Below, in pieces: positions 59,554 to 64,000 of a stretch of DNA of 64,000 bases. The position numbers and the translations under genes were made by a program. This DNA is from VXYL01 sp965203685. Its GTDB lineage: Bacteria; Pseudomonadota; Gammaproteobacteria; Pseudomonadales; Azotimanducaceae. Under the pieces are notes generated by a model. That model was not told where the DNA came from, searched no databases, and was given only the letters and a program-made list of their open reading frames with translations. The first letter of the stretch is position 1; every line of letters begins with the position of its first letter. The DNA is taken from the NCBI GenBank assembly GCA_965203685.1, contig OZ241908.1, positions 4,650,001 to 4,714,000 of the forward strand. Reading direction: 5' to 3'.

Positions 59554-60398
59554 ACACGTCGTCTTCAAACGACGCCGCGGCAAACGGCGACACCATCCTG
59601 AAGGTGAACGGGCTGTCGAAACACTTCGATGGCGTGCCAGCCGTCGAGGACGTTTCCTTCGACGTGCATCGATCGGAAACACTGGGCATCGTCGGCGAGT
59701 CCGGCTCTGGCAAGACCACCCTCGTGCGCTGCATCCTGCGCGCCATCGACCACGAGCAAGGCATTGTCGAGTACAACAGCCGCAACGGCTGGGTGGAGTT
59801 GCAGGACATGCGGCCGAAGGAGTTGATTCCGCTCCGCCGCGAGATGCAGATGATCTTCCAAGATCCCTTCGCGTCGCTGAATCCTCGCATGACGGTGCGC
59901 GAGATCCTCGAGGAGCCGCTCATCATCCACCAAGTCGGCGACCGGACCGAACGCTTGGATTCGGTGGTGGACATGCTCAACCACGTGCAACTCGACCGCG
60001 ACGCCCTGACGCGCTATCCGCACGCGTTCTCCGGCGGTCAACGCCAGCGCATCGGCATCGCCCGCGCGCTCATCCTGCACCCCGACCTCGTGGTCTGCGA
60101 CGAGTCCGTCTCCGCCCTCGACGTCTCTGTGCAGGCGCAAATCATCAACCTGCTCGAGGACCTGCAGCAGGAACTGGGCCTCACCTACCTTTTCGTCGCC
60201 CATGACCTGAGCGTGGTGCAGCACATCTGCGACCGCGTGTTAGTCATGCATCAGGGCAGAGTGGTGGAGAGTGGCGAGGTGGACGAGATCTTCGCCAATC
60301 CTCGGGAGAACTACACCAAGCTGCTCTTGTCGGCGATCCCGTCGCCGGACCCGGACATCCGCCTGCAACCGCTCGACCGTGCTGAGCTTGGCCTGTAG
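59550..60398 (+). CDS. dppF: peptide ABC transporter ATP-binding protein, DppF type
   Basis: A 282-residue ATPase with Walker A GESGSGKT, signature FSGGQRQR and Walker B LVVCDESVSALDV; the residue after the Walker B aspartate is Glu as expected. ATGA overlap with dppD. It completes a binding protein-permease-permease-ATPase-ATPase operon. Confidence 0.93.
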   Translation: MNTSSSNDAAANGDTILKVNGLSKHFDGVPAVEDVSFDVHRSETLGIVGESGSGKTTLVRCILRAIDHEQGIVEYNSRNGWVELQDMRPKELIPLRREMQMIFQDPFASLNPRMTVREILEEPLIIHQVGDRTERLDSVVDMLNHVQLDRDALTRYPHAFSGGQRQRIGIARALILHPDLVVCDESVSALDVSVQAQIINLLEDLQQELGLTYLFVAHDLSVVQHICDRVLVMHQGRVVESGEVDEIFANPRENYTKLLLSAIPSPDPDIRLQPLDRAELGL

Positions 60399-61130
60399 TT
60401 GGAACTGCTCACCACCAATACGATCCGCTATCTCGCCCCGCCAACCGTCCTAGCGGGTGCCTTCACCTTCCTCGTCTCGGACCCAACCTACCGGTTTCCG
60501 CTCATCGCCTTCGTCCTGCCCATGTTCGTGCGTGGTGCCGCCAAGGCGCTCGGCATGGGCAAGGACACGACTGACGACTCGCGTGTCGGCCGCTTTTTCG
60601 TGATGGTCGGATTCGCGGGGTTCGTCGTCGGGTGGCTGCTCGTGTTCGCGATTCTCGTGTTCACGGCGGCAATCGGCATGTTCTCTGTTTCGGGCTCCGC
60701 TGACGTCCTGAAGGTCGCCATGGTGTTGGCGGCGGCCGGTTTCGTGGTCGCGGCTTGGTTCTGGTGGCCCTGGTACGTGCGCGACGAACTCGCGAGCTGG
60801 CCGCGGCACGACGTCCGCGTCTGGACGTCGTCCAGCAACCGCTGGGACCGGCTGTACCTGTCGTGGCGGATGCAGCAATTGGCCGAGTCCGGCGAATTGC
60901 GTTGGCGCGGTTTCGCAGCGACCGTCGGCGCGGTGGCCTGCGTATTCGCCTTGGCTGCCACCGGCGCTTACGCGGGGATGATTGCGCGAGGGGCAGAGAT
61001 CCTCCTCGTTCTGGCGCTGCCGCTCGCCCATGCGTTCGTAGTTTCGGAGGCGAATGCGCTGTGCGAGCGGTGGAACACGGGGCGGCCAGACGAGTTGGTG
61101 CCCGACTCGCGCCTTCGTGACTCACGCTAG
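60399..61130 (+). CDS. membrane protein of unknown function
   Basis: A 243-residue protein with about six hydrophobic segments separated by short loops and one soluble loop near the middle (WPWYVRDELASWPRHDVRVWTSSSNRW). It begins at TTG 60399 directly after the dppF stop, so it could be translationally coupled. No family is recognised. Its last codons are part of the duplicated block that follows. Confidence 0.6.
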   Translation: MELLTTNTIRYLAPPTVLAGAFTFLVSDPTYRFPLIAFVLPMFVRGAAKALGMGKDTTDDSRVGRFFVMVGFAGFVVGWLLVFAILVFTAAIGMFSVSGSADVLKVAMVLAAAGFVVAAWFWWPWYVRDELASWPRHDVRVWTSSSNRWDRLYLSWRMQQLAESGELRWRGFAATVGAVACVFALAATGAYAGMIARGAEILLVLALPLAHAFVVSEANALCERWNTGRPDELVPDSRLRDSR

Positions 61131-61160
61131 CTTCGCGCCGGTACGGAACGGGACTTTTGC

Positions 61161-61940
61161 ATGCGCGATGTGACGGCGTTCTCGGTGGGCGACATCATCA
61201 AGACGACGCTTGCCGTGTACTTCAACAATCTGCCCGCATTCCTCCCGCTGTCGTTGATCGTGCTCGCGCCGTCGGTCTTGGTCGTGCTGCTCCCCGACTC
61301 AAGCAGCTTCAACAACCCGCCGATCCTCCCAGACCCGGGGACGGATCCGGTTGGCGCATCGGAGGCGATGGTCCCCTACTTCATCGTCGCCGGTCGCGAA
61401 GATCTGGTTGGCTGGCTGTGCCGAATCCTGCTGTACGCCGCCCTCGCGTATGGCGTCGTTCGCCATTTGCGGGGTGGACACGCAGGCTTTGCGGAGTCGG
61501 TTGCCCAGGTCGCCCGCCGGGTGGTTCCCATTTTGGGGATCGGTCTGATCGTCGCGGTTGCCACGGCCATCGGATTCGTTCTGCTCATCGTGCCCGGCGT
61601 GTGGCTGACGATCGTCCTGTGGGTCGCATTGCCGGCGGTGGTCGTTGAACGTGGCGGCCTCCGCGCAATCACTCGAAGTGCCGAGCTGACAAGGGGGTTC
61701 AGGGGGCCGATCTTCGGCCTCGCACTGGTTCTGGTGGTGGCCAATTTCGTGGTGGCAAGCGTGGCCGCCTGGGTCGTGTCCGCCATACTCACCGATACTC
61801 TTCTGACCTCGTGCGTCCTGCAGTTCGTGTCCGTCGTGACGAGCGGAATCTACGCGACTGCGGTCTCGGTCACCTACCATGATCTTCGCGTTCTGAAGGA
61901 AGGGGTGGATACCCGTTCCGTTTCCACCGTGTTCGAATGA
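61161..61940 (+). CDS. membrane protein, tandem duplicate 1
   Basis: A 259-residue protein with about six transmembrane helices, including WLTIVLWVALPAVVVERGG and ITRSAELTRGFRGPIFGLALVLV, the pattern of the YciC/glycerophosphodiesterase membrane-domain group (DUF975-like). An N-terminal cytoplasmic lead MRDVTAFSVGDIIKTTLAVY is followed by a hydrophobic helix and a Pro-rich loop. It is closely similar to the next gene. Function unknown. Confidence 0.65.
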   Translation: MRDVTAFSVGDIIKTTLAVYFNNLPAFLPLSLIVLAPSVLVVLLPDSSSFNNPPILPDPGTDPVGASEAMVPYFIVAGREDLVGWLCRILLYAALAYGVVRHLRGGHAGFAESVAQVARRVVPILGIGLIVAVATAIGFVLLIVPGVWLTIVLWVALPAVVVERGGLRAITRSAELTRGFRGPIFGLALVLVVANFVVASVAAWVVSAILTDTLLTSCVLQFVSVVTSGIYATAVSVTYHDLRVLKEGVDTRSVSTVFE

Positions 61941-62042
61941 CGCAACCCTAGGGTGGCCACGAGCCCCCGCAGCTAGGATTCCGCCCTCCGTGACTCACGC
62001 CTTGATCCCCGCTAGCATCTCGCCGAAAAACGGAACCCTTAG

Positions 62043-62822
62043 ATGCGCGATGTGACGGCATTCTCGGTGGGCGACGTCATCAAGACGACGCTTGCGGTGT
62101 ACTTCAACAATCTGCCCTCATTCCTCCCGTTGTCCCTGATTGTGCTCGCGCCGTCGTTCTTGATCGTGCTGCTCCCCGACTCGAGCAGTTTCAACAACCC
62201 GCCGATTCTCCCAGACCCGGAAACGGATCCGGCTGGCGCATCGGAGGCGATGGCCCCCTATTACATTGTCTTGATGCGCGAGAGTCTGCTGGGCTGGCTG
62301 TGCTGGGTGTTGCTGCACGCAGCCCTCGCGTATGGGGTCGTACGCCATTTGCGGGGTGGACACGCCGGCTTTTCGGAGTCGCTTACCCAGTTCACACGGC
62401 GACTAGTCCCCGTGTTGGGCGTGGTGGCGATCTTCGTGGTTGCCACGGGCATCGGCTTCCTGCTCTTCATAGTGCCGGGCGTGTGGTTGGTGCTAGTCCT
62501 GTTGGTCGCGTTGCCAGCGGTCATCGTTGAACGCGCGGGATTGGGCGCAATCACCCGAAGTGCCGAGCTAACCAGAGGTTTCAGGGGCTCGATCTTCGGC
62601 CTAGTACTGATCCTGTGGGTGGCTGATTTCGCGGTGGTGAGCGTGGCAGACTGGATCGTATCCGCCGTGCTCACCGATGGACTCCTGGCGTGGTGCGTCT
62701 TGCAGTGCGCGGTCGTCGTGATGAGCGGGATCTTCGCAACTGCGGTCTCGGTCACCTACCATGATCTGCGGGTTCTCAAGGAAGGAGTGGACACCCGGTC
62801 CGTTTCCACCGTGTTCGAGTAA
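62043..62822 (+). CDS. membrane protein, tandem duplicate 2
   Basis: The same length (259 residues) and most of the same sequence as the preceding gene, including both ends (MRDVTAFSVGD and HDLRVLKEGVDTRSVSTVFE). Differences cluster in the central helices (FIVPGVWLVLVLLVALPAVIVERAG). The upstream 50 bases also resemble those of copy 1, so promoter or ribosome-site regions were duplicated too. Confidence 0.65.
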   Translation: MRDVTAFSVGDVIKTTLAVYFNNLPSFLPLSLIVLAPSFLIVLLPDSSSFNNPPILPDPETDPAGASEAMAPYYIVLMRESLLGWLCWVLLHAALAYGVVRHLRGGHAGFSESLTQFTRRLVPVLGVVAIFVVATGIGFLLFIVPGVWLVLVLLVALPAVIVERAGLGAITRSAELTRGFRGSIFGLVLILWVADFAVVSVADWIVSAVLTDGLLAWCVLQCAVVVMSGIFATAVSVTYHDLRVLKEGVDTRSVSTVFE

Positions 62823-62829
62823 TCCAACG

Positions 62830-63702
62830 CTAGGAGCGGCGGCGCTCCGCCGCCTCATGTTTGTCGGCGCGCCGGTCTCCAAGCAAGGCACGCTGCTCGA
62901 GGTGCGCCCGCAGGGCCGCGTAGTACTCGTTCAGGAAAGTCGTGCTGTCGACGGCCTCGCGGTCCGGCCAGTCGATCTTGTCGAGAATGCGTTCGAGCAC
63001 GTCCCGCTTCGTCTCGCGCGTAGTCTGCGTCCTCGGTTGCCGAAGCAGATTTTCAAGCACCTGCAATTCGGCAATGCCGTACACGTCCAACTGCGCCTTC
63101 GTGAACCGGTACTGGCCCGACGGGGAATTCGTCGTCAAGTCCCGCAGCAGCACCACGGGTTCGGAGCGGACGACCCAGGTCCCGGCGATCATATCGCCGA
63201 CGCGCAGCCTGTCACGGGTGAACAGCGGCATCAGCGCGAAGATCGCGAGCCAAACCAGGGCCGCGGCGACCAGTAGGTTGTCCATGGCGCCGACTACCTC
63301 GGTGGGCGGTTGCAGCAAGAGGAGCGTGGCCGGCATGAACACTTCGACCTCGCGAGTCAGGTTCCGCGCCGCCACGGCGTAGGGCGAGAGTGCACCGCCG
63401 TGACGGTCTACGACGCGCAGCTTGAACATTCGCTTGCCCGGCGTCTGGCCCCGCCAGCGCAGTTCGAAAAACATGAAGAAAGGGCATCGCAGGAAGAACG
63501 AAAGGATGAAGAACACTGCCACGGCAGCGTTCCCTGCCACGATCGTGGCCAACAAAAGGACCACCCCCGCGACGATGAGCGTCCCGACGATGATCAAGAG
63601 ATCAACCAGCAAGGCACCGGCGCGGGCACCGTGATCGGCGAGTTCGACGCCAATGGGAACCCCCTCGGGCGTCAGAACGGAGCGGAGGGCGTCAGTCGCC
63701 AT
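62830..63702 (-). CDS. RDD-family membrane protein
   Basis: A 290-residue protein with an RDD domain: VELADHGARAGALLVDLLIIVG near the N terminus, then FFELRWRGQTPGKRMFKLRVVDRHGG and further helices. The C-terminal soluble region has helices with RDL and PSGQYRFTKAQLD. ATG 63702 overlaps the preceding SpoIIM-type gene by 11 bases. RDD and SpoIIM genes are often neighbours in proteobacteria. Confidence 0.85.
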   Translation of the reverse strand: MATDALRSVLTPEGVPIGVELADHGARAGALLVDLLIIVGTLIVAGVVLLLATIVAGNAAVAVFFILSFFLRCPFFMFFELRWRGQTPGKRMFKLRVVDRHGGALSPYAVAARNLTREVEVFMPATLLLLQPPTEVVGAMDNLLVAAALVWLAIFALMPLFTRDRLRVGDMIAGTWVVRSEPVVLLRDLTTNSPSGQYRFTKAQLDVYGIAELQVLENLLRQPRTQTTRETKRDVLERILDKIDWPDREAVDSTTFLNEYYAALRAHLEQRALLGDRRADKHEAAERRRS

Positions 63703-64000
63703 CGCGTCGTGTGCCTTCGCCACCGTGCCGGCCGGCTAATGCGAAATAGACGATCCACAGAACCAGCATGGTGGAACCGATCGCGAGGCGCACCGGTGTG
63801 TCCGTGACCAGTTGCCGACCGAGACCTTCGAGTAGGGCCGCGATGAACAGCATGACCACCGCACCCACCACGAGCATCGCCGCCGTACGTCCCGTGTCGC
63901 GAAGGGCCGCCAAGCGCGTGCGCCGGCCGGGATTGATCATGGCGCCGGCGAGGTGGAATCCCGCACCACCGCAAAGAGCGATGGCCGTGAGTTCGGTCGT
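63692..64000 (-). CDS. SpoIIM/DUF95-family membrane protein (5' end outside window)
   Basis: The last 102 codons of a gene that runs off the right edge. The visible part reads TTELTAIALCGGAGFHLAGAM followed by NPGRRTRLAALRDTGRTAAMLVVG and two hydrophobic helices. This fits the C-terminal membrane part of the stage II sporulation protein M-like family, which is widespread in non-spore-formers. An internal ATG at 63940 is not the true start. It overlaps the RDD gene. Confidence 0.75.
   Translation of the reverse strand, partial: TTELTAIALCGGAGFHLAGAMINPGRRTRLAALRDTGRTAAMLVVGAVVMLFIAALLEGLGRQLVTDTPVRLAIGSTMLVLWIVYFALAGRHGGEGTRRDGD

Noticed and set aside
1..64000. tRNA, rRNA, integrase, transposase or prophage genes
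   Set aside because: None of the characteristic sequences or protein signatures was seen, so the accessory patches cannot be assigned to a known mobile element.

Overview
This is a 64 kb, GC-rich stretch of a Gram-negative bacterial chromosome. It has short intergenic gaps, many lipoprotein and Sec-type signal peptides, frequent GTG and TTG starts, and many overlapping start and stop codons. The GlnK sequence, the Fbp-type iron transporter with a Fur-like operator, SelO and the Pcm homologue all point to a proteobacterium, most likely gammaproteobacterial. The mix of CoA transferase, F420-type luciferase-like oxidoreductase, several phytanoyl-CoA dioxygenase-family enzymes, a sulfatase, a GMC oxidoreductase and two VapBC modules resembles uncultured marine or host-associated lineages. 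The taxonomic call is inference. No rRNA, tRNA, CRISPR array, integrase or transposase was seen.

Layout. 0-2 kb: glnK-amtB, closed by a strong intrinsic terminator. 2-11.5 kb: catabolic and CoA-linked enzymes (epoxide hydrolase-like protein, AGPS-like flavoenzyme, two tandem acyl-CoA carboxyltransferases, VOC protein, hotdog thioesterase, CaiB-type CoA transferase, O-methyltransferase, LLM oxidoreductase). 11.5-16 kb: a TPR protein, a hydroxyacid dehydrogenase and a three-gene operon pairing an ExbB/MotA-like proton channel with an ExbD/MotB-like partner of unknown use. 16-20 kb: metallo-beta-lactamase-fold lipoprotein, DUF6152 protein and two homologous secreted proteins. 20-25 kb: crotonase, CmcJ-like protein, VapBC, an unknown protein, and a GMC oxidoreductase with its small subunit. 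25.4-28.8 kb: an accessory patch with a nucleotidyltransferase-fold toxin-like pair and two distantly related P-loop ATPases facing each other; the second is translationally coupled to an arylsulfatase (28.8-30.4 kb). 30.5-33 kb: acyl-CoA ligase and phosphotransferase. 33-35 kb: iron-binding protein with a Fur-like site and a coupled lipoprotein. 35-37.4 kb: a secreted serine beta-lactamase-family protein that also carries PPC domains and a CxxCH cytochrome motif. 37.5-41.6 kb: PhyH enzyme, a hydrolase-like lipoprotein without its nucleophile, an SRPBCC protein and two tiny coupled membrane proteins. 41.6-44.5 kb: the ATPase and permease of the iron transporter. 44.5-51.4 kb: SelO, exported Pcm-like methyltransferase, two overlapping PhyH genes, LivJ-like binding protein, FolE and tartrate dehydrogenase-like enzyme. 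51.5-60.4 kb: a peptide-type ABC transporter with two near-identical large binding proteins separated by a second VapBC module. 60.4-64 kb: membrane proteins, including a tandem duplicate pair, an RDD protein and the start-less end of a SpoIIM-family gene.

A short dispersed palindromic repeat (right end GGACGTCCGCG[C/T]ACC) occurs at least seven times. Five copies lie between convergent genes and one is inverted. It links otherwise unrelated parts of the window and is the clearest structure not explained by genes. The most promising possibly undescribed protein systems are the ExbB/ExbD-like trio, the facing ATPase pair with the coupled sulfatase, and the cytochrome/beta-lactamase fusion.
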